From: Pseudonocardiales bacterium
Lineage (GTDB): Bacteria; Actinomycetota; Actinomycetes; Mycobacteriales; Pseudonocardiaceae
NCBI GenBank assembly: GCA_025465385.1
Contig: JAODNG010000535.1
Span: 1-16,935 of the forward strand
DNA: 16,935 nucleotides
Direction: 5' to 3'
In this document: in pieces, positions 6,434 to 13,315 of the stretch
Layout of the letters: every line of letters begins with the position of its first letter
Numbering within the stretch: the stretch's first letter is position 1
Translations under genes and position numbers: made by a program
The notes under the pieces: generated by a model
Database searches by the model: none
Told to the model about the DNA's origin: nothing
Seen by the model: only the letters and a program-made list of their open reading frames with translations

Positions 6434-7507
6434 GTGGACGTAGAGCTGGACTTGACAGCTGACCCGGTGGAGCTGACCGCGGCGCTGGTGGATGTCGCCA
6501 GCGTGTCGGGTGAAGAGGAGCTGTTGGCCGATGCGGTGGCGCGGGCGCTGGGCGCGCAGGCGCCGCACCTACAGCAGCTGCGTTCGGGCAATACGGTGCT
6601 GGCCCGTACCGACCGGGGATGTGCGCAGCGGGTGCTGCTCGCGGGGCACCTGGACACGGTGCCGGTCGCCGGAAACTTGCCTTCCCGGCGCGACGGCGAC
6701 CTGCTCTACGGCTGCGGCACGTCGGACATGAAGTCCGGCGACGCGATGATCCTGCACCTGGCGGCCACAGTGCCAGAGCCCGCGTGCGATCTGACGGTGG
6801 TGCTGTACGACTGCGAGGAGGTCGAGGCGGCCCGCAACGGGCTGGGACGGATCGAGCGGGAGCGTCCCGACTGGTTGGCGGCGCAGCTGGCGATCCTCGC
6901 CGAACCCACCAGTGGCCTGGTCGAGGCCGGCTGCCAGGGCACCCTGCGGGTCACCGTGCGCACGGCGGGGCGGCGCGCCCACAGTGCTCGGTCGTGGCTG
7001 GGCGACAACGCGATTCACGCTGCCGGCGACGTGCTGGCCCGGCTGTCCGGTTACCGGCCGCGCAACGTCGAGATAGACGGATGCACCTACCGGGAAGGAC
7101 TGCAGGCGGTAGGCATCTCCGGTGGAGTCGCCGGCAACGTCGTCCCCGACGCCTGCGAGGTGCAGATCAACTTCCGGTTCGCGCCGGACCGCTCGCTGGC
7201 CGACGCCCAGCAGCACGTTCGCGAGGTGCTCGACGGCTTCGAGCTCGAGTTCACCGACGGTGCCTGCGGAGCGCTACCGGGTTTGAACGCGCCGGCAAGC
7301 CAGCAGTTCCTGGCCACCATCGGGCTCGCCCCGGTCGCGAAATACGGCTGGACGGACGTATCCCGCTTCGCCGCGCTGGGGATCCCCGCGTTGAACTTCG
7401 GACCAGGCGACCCCAACCTCGCGCACACCCGCGATGAGCACGTGCGCACCGATCACATCACCGCCTGCACGGAGTTGCTGCGCCGCTACCTGCTCGTGAG
7501 TGCGTAA
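6434..7507 (+). CDS. dapE: Succinyl-diaminopimelate desuccinylase
   Basis: DapE is a di-zinc M20 peptidase-family enzyme that hydrolyses N-succinyl-LL-DAP to LL-DAP and succinate. All expected active-site residues are visible in the 357-residue protein: GHLDTVP with H72 (zinc) and D74; GTSDMKSG with bridging D98; YDCEEVE with catalytic base E128 and zinc ligand E129; AEPT with E157; and NLAHTRDEH with H331. The small dimerisation domain lies roughly at residues 170-285. Length is close to the 354 residues I recall for the mycobacterial enzyme. GTG 6434 is the start that precedes the conserved N-terminal helix; there is no ribosome site but a TACCGT lies 7 nt upstream. It is divergent from dapD, and a hairpin overlaps its stop codon. 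Confidence 0.93.
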   Translation: MDVELDLTADPVELTAALVDVASVSGEEELLADAVARALGAQAPHLQQLRSGNTVLARTDRGCAQRVLLAGHLDTVPVAGNLPSRRDGDLLYGCGTSDMKSGDAMILHLAATVPEPACDLTVVLYDCEEVEAARNGLGRIERERPDWLAAQLAILAEPTSGLVEAGCQGTLRVTVRTAGRRAHSARSWLGDNAIHAAGDVLARLSGYRPRNVEIDGCTYREGLQAVGISGGVAGNVVPDACEVQINFRFAPDRSLADAQQHVREVLDGFELEFTDGACGALPGLNAPASQQFLATIGLAPVAKYGWTDVSRFAALGIPALNFGPGDPNLAHTRDEHVRTDHITACTELLRRYLLVSA

Positions 7508-7535
7508 CAGTGTTCTGGCACTGAACGCCACTCAC
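7496..7535 (+). terminator. Strong hairpin spanning the dapE stop codon
   Basis: GTGAGTG (7496-7502) pairs with CACTCAC (7529-7535), CGT (7503-7505) with ACG (7525-7527), and CAGTG (7508-7512) with CACTG (7519-7523), closing a 6-nt loop. This makes 15 base pairs with one bulged C at 7528 and a small internal loop. The dapE stop (7505-7507) lies inside the stem. No U-tract follows, so this would be a U-less actinobacterial terminator or an mRNA-end structure rather than a classic intrinsic terminator. Confidence 0.5.
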
Positions 7536-7546
7536 GACCCCAGCCG

Positions 7547-7552
7547 TAGGCT
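7547..7552 (+). promoter_or_regulatory. Possible -10 element (TAGGCT) for the LOG-family gene
   Basis: TAGGCT fits TANNNT and ends 7 nt before the ATG at 7560. The start lacks a good Shine-Dalgarno sequence, and a strong hairpin separates it from dapE. Together these suggest an independent, leaderless transcript. Confidence 0.4.
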
Positions 7553-7559
7553 GCGTGAT

Positions 7560-8345
7560 ATGACGGTGAATGGGTCGGGCCCGAACGGGGCGGATGAGGA
7601 GCATCCCCGGGAGAGGCAGCGCGGACCGGTGGTGCTGCGGCGGGACCGCCGTCATGAGGCGACCACCACCGATCAGCGGCTGCTCGACTCGCGTGGCCCC
7701 AGCGCCTGGGTGCACACCGACCCGTGGCGGGTAATGCGGCTCCAGGCCGAGTGCGTCGAGGGCTTCGGCGCCCTCGCCGAGGTGCCCCGCGCGGTCACTG
7801 TCTTCGGTTCGGCACGCACCCACCGCGACCACCCCGAGTACGCCACCGGTCGCGCGCTTGGCGCCGCGCTGGCCGACGCCGGCTTCGCGGTGATCACCGG
7901 TGGCGGCCCCGGCACCATGGAGGCGGTCAACCGCGGAGCGTCCGAGGCAGGCGGACTCTCGGTGGGACTGGGCATCGAGCTGCCCTTCGAACAGGGGCTG
8001 AATCCCTGGGTAGATCTCGGAATCAACTTCCGCTATTTCTTCACCCGTAAGACCATGTTCATCAAGTACGCCCAAGCCTTCGTCTGCCTGCCCGGCGGGT
8101 TCGGCACTTTGGACGAGCTGTTCGAGGCCCTCACCTTGGTGCAGAACATGAAGGTCACCAAGTTTCCCGTCGTCCTGTTAGGCCGGGCCTACTGGGGCGG
8201 GCTGTACTCGTGGCTGGCCGACACGGTGGCGGCGCAGGGCAAGCTCCGGGAAGCTGAGCTCGCTCTGCTGCACATCACTGACGATGTCGACGACGTGGTC
8301 CGGCTGGTCGGGGAGTCTTATCGGGCCTGGGAGGACGCCCATTGA
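7560..8345 (+). CDS. TIGR00730/LOG-family Rossmann protein (cytokinin riboside 5'-monophosphate phosphoribohydrolase-like)
   Basis: This 261-residue protein carries the two signatures of the LOG/YgdH lysine-decarboxylase-like family: VITGGGPGTMEAVNRG around residues 111-126 and CLPGGFGTLDELFEAL around 176-191, with E186 in the catalytic PGGxGTxxE motif. Family members release the free base from N6-modified or other nucleoside 5'-monophosphates by cleaving the N-glycosidic bond; lysine decarboxylase annotations are historical. The first 60 residues are charged (RERQRGPVVLRRDRRHE) and not part of the core, so this is a long form. The ATG at 7560 is chosen over GTG 7500, which lies inside dapE and the hairpin. 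A LOG gene also lies near dapE in mycobacteria and corynebacteria, but the reason for the association is unclear. The natural substrate cannot be read from sequence. Confidence 0.85.
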   Translation: MTVNGSGPNGADEEHPRERQRGPVVLRRDRRHEATTTDQRLLDSRGPSAWVHTDPWRVMRLQAECVEGFGALAEVPRAVTVFGSARTHRDHPEYATGRALGAALADAGFAVITGGGPGTMEAVNRGASEAGGLSVGLGIELPFEQGLNPWVDLGINFRYFFTRKTMFIKYAQAFVCLPGGFGTLDELFEALTLVQNMKVTKFPVVLLGRAYWGGLYSWLADTVAAQGKLREAELALLHITDDVDDVVRLVGESYRAWEDAH

Positions 8346-8348
8346 CGG

Positions 8349-8363
8349 CCCCCGACATGGGGA
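8349..8363. repeat. Half copy of the CCCCGACATGGGGA palindromic element
   Basis: The 15-mer CCCCCGACATGGGGA starts 4 nt after the LOG-family stop codon and recurs exactly at 16091-16105, where it is part of a complete palindrome. The sequence after it here (through CCGGGG at 8374-8379) is only a degenerate match to the second half. Both occurrences lie between genes. Confidence 0.5.
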
Positions 8364-8372
8364 ACCTGTACG

Positions 8373-8396
8373 GCCGGGGTGTCCCGACTTCCCGGC
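8373..8396 (+). terminator. Weak hairpin downstream of the LOG-family gene
   Basis: GCCGGG (8373-8378) and CCCGGC (8391-8396) can pair across a 12-nt loop about 30 nt after the stop codon. There is no U-tract. It is a short stem in GC-rich DNA and may be chance. The remaining gap up to gpgS (8397-8582) holds no gene I can support. Confidence 0.25.
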
Positions 8397-8582
8397 AGGC
8401 CGACTTCTATGGCGAAGGAATTCATCGCCCGGACCGGATCACGGACTCTGAGCGTGACTGGACATTCATAGTTTTCCTGTAGCAATGTCAAGGAGGCTCG
8501 GCGCGCTGTCGATATGGTCAGTGTCGTGATGGGGAACAGTCCTTGATTGCGAAGCGCGCAACGAGCTAAGGGAACTTATCGT

Positions 8583-9530
8583 ATGCTCCCGCAGACCCGG
8601 CGGTGGTTCAGCGAAGCCACCGTGCAAAGCGTCTCCTGGACCGTCGCGCAGCTTGTCGCGGCCAAGCGGGGCCGCACCGTCAGCGTGGTGTTGCCTGCGC
8701 TGAACGAAGAGGCAACGGTAGGCGCACTGGTCGGGGAGCTGCGACCGCTGGTCGGCGGTTTGGTCGACGAGCTGGTGGTGATGGACTCGGGTTGCACCGA
8801 CCGGACTGCTGAAGTGGCTCGCGAGGCTGGCGCTCGGGTGGTGCATCGCACCGATGTGCTGCCCGAGCTGGAGCCGTGGCCCGGCAAAGGCGAGGTGCTT
8901 TGGCGCTCTCTAGCGGCCACTTCGGGGGATCTGCTCGTCTTTATCGACTCCGACCTGATCGACTTCGATTCCGCGTTCGTGCCAGCGCTGCTGGGGCCAT
9001 TGCTGCTGCCCCATCGGCCGGGACACCGAGTCGAATTGGTCAAGGGTTTCTACCGGCGTCCGCTGCGGATTGAAAGTGTCGAAGCGGGTACCGGCGGAGG
9101 AAGGGTCACCGAGCTGCTGGCCCGGCCGCTGCTCAATGCGCTGCGCCCGGAGCTGGCTGGAGTGGTGCAACCACTGGGCGGCGAGTACGCGGCGACTCGC
9201 GCTTTGCTGGAGTCGGTGTTCTTCGCCGCCGGCTACGGCGTGGAGATCGGGCTACTCCTCGACACCCACACCCACTACGGCCTCAACGGTCTGGCGCAGG
9301 TGAACCTCGGAGTGCGCAAACACCGCAACCGCTCGTTGCTGGAGCTCGGCGTGATGTCCCGGCAGATTCTCGGTGCAGCCCTGCCCCGGTGTGGAATGGC
9401 GGAGGTAACGGGGTCTACCGGCATCACCCAGTTCGTCCAGCTCGGCTCCCGCTTCATGCCCACCGAGAACGGGGTGCTGGTCGCTGAGCGGCCGCCGATG
9501 CGCGACGTCCTCGCCGCCCGCTCCGCTTGA
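8583..9530 (+). CDS. gpgS: Glucosyl-3-phosphoglycerate synthase (GT81)
   Basis: GpgS transfers glucose from a nucleotide sugar (UDP-glucose in mycobacteria) to 3-phosphoglycerate. This is the first step toward glucosylglycerate and, in mycobacteria, methylglucose lipopolysaccharides. The 315-residue protein matches the mycobacterial enzyme throughout: SVVLPALNEEATV at 34-46, DELVVMDSGCTDRT, PGKGEVLWRSLAATSGD, the metal-binding D122-S-D124 in FIDSDLIDF, GGGRVTELLARPLLNALRPEL, QPLGGEYAATR, and AQVNLGVRKHRNR. ATG 8583 is chosen over upstream TTG 8547 because AAGGGAA lies 8 nt before it and the N-terminus then resembles homologues. A DivIVA-domain gene and tag follow, the same order as Rv1208-Rv1210 in M. 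tuberculosis. The gene ends in tandem TGA codons (9528-9533). Confidence 0.93.
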   Translation: MLPQTRRWFSEATVQSVSWTVAQLVAAKRGRTVSVVLPALNEEATVGALVGELRPLVGGLVDELVVMDSGCTDRTAEVAREAGARVVHRTDVLPELEPWPGKGEVLWRSLAATSGDLLVFIDSDLIDFDSAFVPALLGPLLLPHRPGHRVELVKGFYRRPLRIESVEAGTGGGRVTELLARPLLNALRPELAGVVQPLGGEYAATRALLESVFFAAGYGVEIGLLLDTHTHYGLNGLAQVNLGVRKHRNRSLLELGVMSRQILGAALPRCGMAEVTGSTGITQFVQLGSRFMPTENGVLVAERPPMRDVLAARSA

Positions 9531-9542
9531 TGAGCGACCAAC

Positions 9543-9851
9543 GTGCCACGATCTCCGAACGTGGGCACGGTCCTGATCTACCTCATCATCGCGGCGGTGG
9601 TGGCCGCAGTGGTGTTTTTGACCGCCTCGCTGGTGTTCGGTCGTGGCGAGGAACTGACCGCGCTGCCGCCCGACGCTACCCCGACGTGGTTGCCGGCAGG
9701 ACCGATTGTCGGCGACGACGTGCGCGCCATCCGGTTCTCCCTGGTGTTGCGGGGGTATCGGATGTCGGAGGTGGATTGGGCGCTGCAGCGGACCGCGACC
9801 GAGCTCGACGCGCTACGCGCCCGGGTGGCCGAGCTCGAGGCCCGGCAGTGA
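9543..9851 (+). CDS. Small membrane-anchored DivIVA-domain protein
   Basis: This 102-residue protein has one N-terminal membrane helix (about residues 8-30, GTVLIYLIIAAVVAAVVFLTA) and a linker, then a DivIVA-like motif, AIRFSLVLRGYRMSEVDWAL (about 61-80). A short heptad-like C-terminal coiled coil (ELDALRARVAELEARQ) ends it. Single-helix DivIVA-motif proteins of this size occur beside gpgS and tag in mycobacteria (Rv1209); their function is not established, though the motif suggests pole, septum or cell-wall association. The GTG at 9543 has no clear ribosome site and may be translated by coupling from gpgS, 12 nt upstream; GTG 9561 is an alternative. The stop overlaps the tag start by GTGA. 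Confidence 0.8.
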   Translation: MPRSPNVGTVLIYLIIAAVVAAVVFLTASLVFGRGEELTALPPDATPTWLPAGPIVGDDVRAIRFSLVLRGYRMSEVDWALQRTATELDALRARVAELEARQ

Positions 9852-10423
9852 AGCCAGTGCCAGGAGCTGATGGTCGGATGCGCTGTCCGTGGGCGATTTC
9901 AGCGCCCGACTACTGCGTATACCACGACGATGAGTGGGCAGTGCCCCTCCATGGCGAGGCGGCTTTATTCGAGCGGCTGAGCTTGGAGGCGTTCCAGTCG
10001 GGGCTGTCCTGGTTGACGATCCTGCGCAAGCGCGACGCCTTTCGGCGCGCCTTTGCCGGCTTCCACCCCGTTACGGTCGCAGCCTTCACCGTCGACGACG
10101 TGACCCGCCTGCTGGCCGACGCAGCCATCGTCCGCAACCGAGCCAAGATCGAGGCGACGGTGCACAATGCCCGTGCAGTGATCGAGCTGGGGGAGGATCT
10201 GGATGCTCTGCTGTGGTCCTTCGCGCCCGACCACACCCGGCGCCCCGCGCCGCGCACCACGGCCGACGTGCCGGCCCGGACCCGGGAATCCGAAGCGATG
10301 GCCAGCACGCTGCGGCGCCGCGGCTTCACCTTCGTCGGTCCGGTCACCTGCCATGCGCTCATGCAGGCCACCGGGATGGTCGATGACCACCTGGTCGGCT
10401 GCTTCCGCCGCACGGCCAGGTGA
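9848..10423 (+). CDS. tag: DNA-3-methyladenine glycosylase I
   Basis: Tag excises 3-methyladenine from alkylated DNA to start base excision repair. The 191-residue protein follows the E. coli TagI pattern closely. The zinc snap ligands C13 and H26 (MRCPW, YHDDEW) and H181 and C185 (DDHLVGC) have the same spacing as C4/H17/H175/C179. E47 in SLEAFQSGLSW matches the base-recognition glutamate E38. The segments VRNRAKIEATVHNARA, LLWSF and RRRGFTFVGPVTCHALMQATG are also family landmarks. The GTG at 9848 overlaps the DivIVA-domain gene stop (GTGA), indicating coupling; ATG 9878, preceded by AGGAG at 11 nt, is the alternative and would still retain all zinc ligands. It ends the gpgS transcription unit. 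Confidence 0.92.
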   Translation: MKPVPGADGRMRCPWAISAPDYCVYHDDEWAVPLHGEAALFERLSLEAFQSGLSWLTILRKRDAFRRAFAGFHPVTVAAFTVDDVTRLLADAAIVRNRAKIEATVHNARAVIELGEDLDALLWSFAPDHTRRPAPRTTADVPARTRESEAMASTLRRRGFTFVGPVTCHALMQATGMVDDHLVGCFRRTAR

Positions 10424-10454
10424 GCTCTGGCGCTGGTGAACCGGGGGTCCCAAG

Positions 10455-10482
10455 TGGACAGTGTGATGGATCCAGGTACGAG
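10455..10482 (+). promoter_or_regulatory. Possible promoter in the tag-DUF3117 gap
   Basis: TGGACA (10455-10460) and TACGAG (10477-10482) are separated by 16 nt within the 164-nt gap ahead of the DUF3117 gene. The -35 is good (five of six), the -10 poor. A second option is TTGCTT (10491-10496) with GATAGG (10513-10518). Nothing else is recognised in this gap. Confidence 0.25.
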
Positions 10483-10587
10483 ATGATCGGTTGCTTTCCG
10501 GCCGTCAGAGCCGATAGGGGAGAATGCAGGGGGTCACCGGTGTCGCGTGGCCAGCTGCGGTGACGAAATGTACGGAGGGAGCACGCT

Positions 10588-10755
10588 ATGGCGGCCATGA
10601 AGCCCCGGACCGGCGACGGTCCCCTCGAGGTGACGAAGGAGGGGCGGGGCATCGTGATGCGCGTCCCACTCGAGGGCGGCGGGCGACTCGTCGTCGAGTT
10701 GTCCAAGGACGAGGCTGGCGAACTTGCCGAGGAACTGCGGGCCGTCGTGGAGTGA
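10588..10755 (+). CDS. DUF3117 microprotein
   Basis: This 55-residue protein reads MAAMKPRTGDGPLEVTKEGR and continues with GIVMRVPLEGGGRLVVELSK and an acidic helix ending in VVE. This is the conserved actinobacterial DUF3117 family, with Rv1211 the M. tuberculosis member. The sequence suggests a small beta-hairpin/beta-strand core with a C-terminal helix (DEAGELAEELRAVV). A good ribosome site, CGGAGGGA, ends 7 nt before the ATG. The family's near-invariant sequence and constant neighbourhood after tag argue for a real gene although it is very short. The function is unknown. The pepA frame could start within its stop codon (GTGA at 10752-10755), but that start is not preferred. Confidence 0.92.
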   Translation: MAAMKPRTGDGPLEVTKEGRGIVMRVPLEGGGRLVVELSKDEAGELAEELRAVVE

Positions 10756-10838
10756 CTGTCAGGCGCACTACGTCCGTCGTTCTGTGGCCTCGGCTGACGC
10801 CACGGCGCGCCGAGGCCTCGCCACGAACTGGTCCGGAG

Positions 10839-12353
10839 ATGCCCGTGCATGCGATACCCGATATACCGACTCCGCTGGTTGAGGTCCGGGTACAGGCGTG
10901 GCGCGACCCGGGCGTTCCTGATGCCGTGCTGGTTGGCCAGCCGCCCTCCCCGGCGAATGGGCAGTTGATCTTAGGTCCGGGTGCCGACGAGCTCGGCGTG
11001 GACGAGCAATGGCTAGTCCGGTACCGGGTGACGGGCACCGCGGGCTCGGCCCAGGTCGTGCCATCGGCCGCCGGACGTTCCGATCACGGCTGGCTCGTCG
11101 GCACTGGACAGGGCAGCGCGGCGCACTGGCGGGCTGCCGGTGCAGCTCTGGCGCGGGCTGGCTTGGAGCGGGCGAACAGCGCGGTTGTGCAAGTGCACCT
11201 GCCGCCTGCCACGACAGCGCCCCAGGCAGCATCCCTGGCCCTGGGGTGCGTCGTGGGATCGCACCGCTACCGCGTCACCGGCTCGGCCGGCGACGTCGTG
11301 CCGTCAATGACCACCGTGGCGCTCATCGCACCGCCCGGCGACGGGGCAGGGCCAATTGCCGAGGCCGTCGCCCGGGCGCAGGTCCTCGGTCGGGCTACCG
11401 GGCTGGCCCGGGACCTCGCCAATACCCCGAGCGGCGACAAGGACCCCGCGTGGCTCGCGGACACCGCTGCCCGACTGGCTAACGGCGTGTCGGGTCTGCG
11501 GGCCACCGTGCGCGACGAGCGCTGGTTGGCCGAGCACGGCTTCGGGGGAGTGCTGGCGGTCGGCGGCGGTTCGGCCCGGCCCCCGCGGTTGCTCGAGCTG
11601 GTCTGGGATCCGCCCGGAAGCCCAGCAGAGGAACACCTGGTGTTGGTCGGCAAGGGCATCACCTTCGACACCGGTGGAATCTCGATCAAGCCAGCTGACG
11701 GCATGCATCTGATGCGCACGGATATGTCCGGGGGAGCGGCGGTGATCGCCACGCTGCTCGCCGTCGGGCAACTGGCGCTACCGCTGCGGGTCACGGGCCT
11801 GGTGCCCTGTGCGGAAAACCACGTGTCCGGTGCGGCGTACCGTCCGGGTGACGTGGTGCGGCAGGTGAACGGCACCACCACTGAGGTGACCAACACTGAT
11901 GCAGAGGGCCGGCTTGTGCTCGCCGACGCGTTGGCGCACGCGGTGCACACTCTGAAACCCACCACGCTGGTCGATGTCGCGACGCTGACCGGGGCGATGA
12001 AGGTGTCGTTGGGTCTGCGTACCGGGGGACTGTTCGCGACCGAGCGCGAGCTCGCCGAGCGCATCCAGGCCGCCGGCGAGGGTGCCGGCGAACTGTGGTG
12101 GCCGATGCCGCTGATCGACGATCACGCCGACGCACTGCGCTCCGATATCGCTGATCTGCGGCAGTGCCCGCCAGGACCTGGTGGCGTCACGGCAGCGATG
12201 TTCCTGCGGGAGTTCACTGGCGGGCTTCCCTGGGCACACCTGGATATCGCAGGTCCAGCACGTGCCGAAGAGAGCTATGACGAGGTCAACGCGGGCGGCA
12301 CCGGATTCGCTACCCGGACCCTGATCGAATTGGCCTGCTCATTGACCAGCTAG
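10839..12353 (+). CDS. pepA: Leucyl aminopeptidase (M17)
   Basis: This 504-residue cytosolic enzyme is a di-metal M17 aminopeptidase that removes N-terminal residues from peptides. All active-site residues are visible and sit two positions after the E. coli PepA numbering: K272 and D277 in GKGITFDTGG, catalytic K284, D295 in RTDMSGG, D354 and E356 in NTDAEGR, and catalytic R358. The C-terminal WAHLDIAGPA segment is also typical. The N-terminal 170 residues form the less conserved domain. The start is uncertain: ATG 10839 is abutted by GGAG with no spacing, GTG 10845 has that GGAG at an ideal 6 nt, and GTG 10752 would overlap the DUF3117 stop and add a basic, unfamily-like leader. In M. tuberculosis this slot holds glgA/glgC, so the neighbourhood departs from that order here. 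Confidence 0.9.
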   Translation: MPVHAIPDIPTPLVEVRVQAWRDPGVPDAVLVGQPPSPANGQLILGPGADELGVDEQWLVRYRVTGTAGSAQVVPSAAGRSDHGWLVGTGQGSAAHWRAAGAALARAGLERANSAVVQVHLPPATTAPQAASLALGCVVGSHRYRVTGSAGDVVPSMTTVALIAPPGDGAGPIAEAVARAQVLGRATGLARDLANTPSGDKDPAWLADTAARLANGVSGLRATVRDERWLAEHGFGGVLAVGGGSARPPRLLELVWDPPGSPAEEHLVLVGKGITFDTGGISIKPADGMHLMRTDMSGGAAVIATLLAVGQLALPLRVTGLVPCAENHVSGAAYRPGDVVRQVNGTTTEVTNTDAEGRLVLADALAHAVHTLKPTTLVDVATLTGAMKVSLGLRTGGLFATERELAERIQAAGEGAGELWWPMPLIDDHADALRSDIADLRQCPPGPGGVTAAMFLREFTGGLPWAHLDIAGPARAEESYDEVNAGGTGFATRTLIELACSLTS

Positions 12354-12356
12354 GCT
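12351..12356 (+). promoter_or_regulatory. Possible -10 element (TAGGCT) for the epimerase gene
   Basis: TAGGCT begins with the TAG stop codon of pepA and ends 8 nt before the epimerase ATG at 12365. It is the same hexamer found before the LOG-family gene. No Shine-Dalgarno sequence precedes the ATG. The fit to TANNNT and the spacing suggest leaderless transcription, but chance is possible. Confidence 0.3.
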
Positions 12357-12364
12357 CCCCGCCG

Positions 12365-13315
12365 ATGGCCACTCCACCAGCCGGGACCGGTCGGGTCGTG
12401 ATCACGGGGGGCGCCGGCTTCGTCGGTCGTGCCGCCGTTGCCGCTTTTGCCTGCCGGGGTAATCCGGTCACCGTGGTTGACCGCGATCCGCACCCCGACT
12501 CTGCGGTCCGCAGCGTCGTTGGTGAACTCACCGATCCAGGGTTGATTGCCGAGGCGTTGGACGGCGGTGATGTGGCCGGTGTGGTGCACCTGGCCGCCAT
12601 CACCTCGGTGCTGCGCTCGGTGGAGCATCCGGTCGCCGTGTATCAGGCGAACGTGGCGGTGACCCAGGATCTGCTTGAGGGCTGCCGGCAGGCTGGCGTC
12701 GAGCGATTCATCATGGCGTCGACCAACGCGGTGGTCGGTGACGTCGGCTACGCCACGATGCGCGAAGCGGTGCCGCTGGCCCCGTTGACGCCCTACGGCG
12801 CCACCAAGGCCGCGGCCGAGATGCTGTTGTGCGGCTACGCGGGTGCCTACCGCATGGCCACTTGCGCGCTGCGCTTCACCAATATCTACGGTCCCGGGAT
12901 GGGGCGTAAGGACAGCTTCGTGCCGCGGATGATGCGCGCCGCGCTGGCCGGCCGGGGGATACAGATCTATGGCGACGGGCTGCAGCGACGCGACCTCGTG
13001 CACGTCGATGATGTCGTGACCGCGGTGCAATCAGCCTGGGACCGGCGCTTCACGGGTACCGCCATCGTGGGCTCCGGTCAGTCGGTGACCGTGCTGGAGC
13101 TTCTCGACGTGGTCCGTACGGTAACCGGCCGCCCGCTGCCCGCCGAGCACGTCTCGGCGCAGCCTGGCGAGATGCCCGCGGTGATCGTCGACATCAGTCG
13201 AGCGCGCGAGCAGTTGGGCTACCGACCGTCAGTGTCGTTGGTGGACGGGCTGGCCACGGTGTGGAACGACTTCATCGCCGCCGCCGCAGCCCCGGCAGGC
13301 GGACCGCAGCGGTGA
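12365..13315 (+). CDS. NAD-dependent epimerase/dehydratase (extended SDR)
   Basis: This 316-residue protein is an extended short-chain dehydrogenase/reductase acting on nucleotide sugars. The NAD-binding TGGAGFVG lies at 14-21, and D34 in VVDRD would contact the adenosine ribose. VHLAAITS follows, and the catalytic residues are S119/T120 in MASTNAVVG with Y144 and K148 in PYGATK. RFTNIYGPG and the GDGLQRRDLVHVDDV segment are typical of UDP-hexose 4-epimerases and related dehydratases. Substrate specificity cannot be read from the motifs. Its stop overlaps the start of the downstream glycosyltransferase by GTGA, so the two should be translated together and it plausibly supplies the sugar nucleotide for that enzyme. 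Confidence 0.85.
   Translation: MATPPAGTGRVVITGGAGFVGRAAVAAFACRGNPVTVVDRDPHPDSAVRSVVGELTDPGLIAEALDGGDVAGVVHLAAITSVLRSVEHPVAVYQANVAVTQDLLEGCRQAGVERFIMASTNAVVGDVGYATMREAVPLAPLTPYGATKAAAEMLLCGYAGAYRMATCALRFTNIYGPGMGRKDSFVPRMMRAALAGRGIQIYGDGLQRRDLVHVDDVVTAVQSAWDRRFTGTAIVGSGQSVTVLELLDVVRTVTGRPLPAEHVSAQPGEMPAVIVDISRAREQLGYRPSVSLVDGLATVWNDFIAAAAAPAGGPQR

Noticed and set aside
8490..8550. AAGGAGG at 8490-8496 followed by a ten-codon frame starting at 8514
   Set aside because: The 17-nt distance from the ribosome-site-like sequence to the ATG is too long and the frame is too short to support as a gene.
10524..10838. Upstream extension of the pepA frame by 105 codons
   Set aside because: It reads through the DUF3117 gene in another frame and yields an Arg-rich segment without M17 similarity; the normal family length is reached from about 10839.
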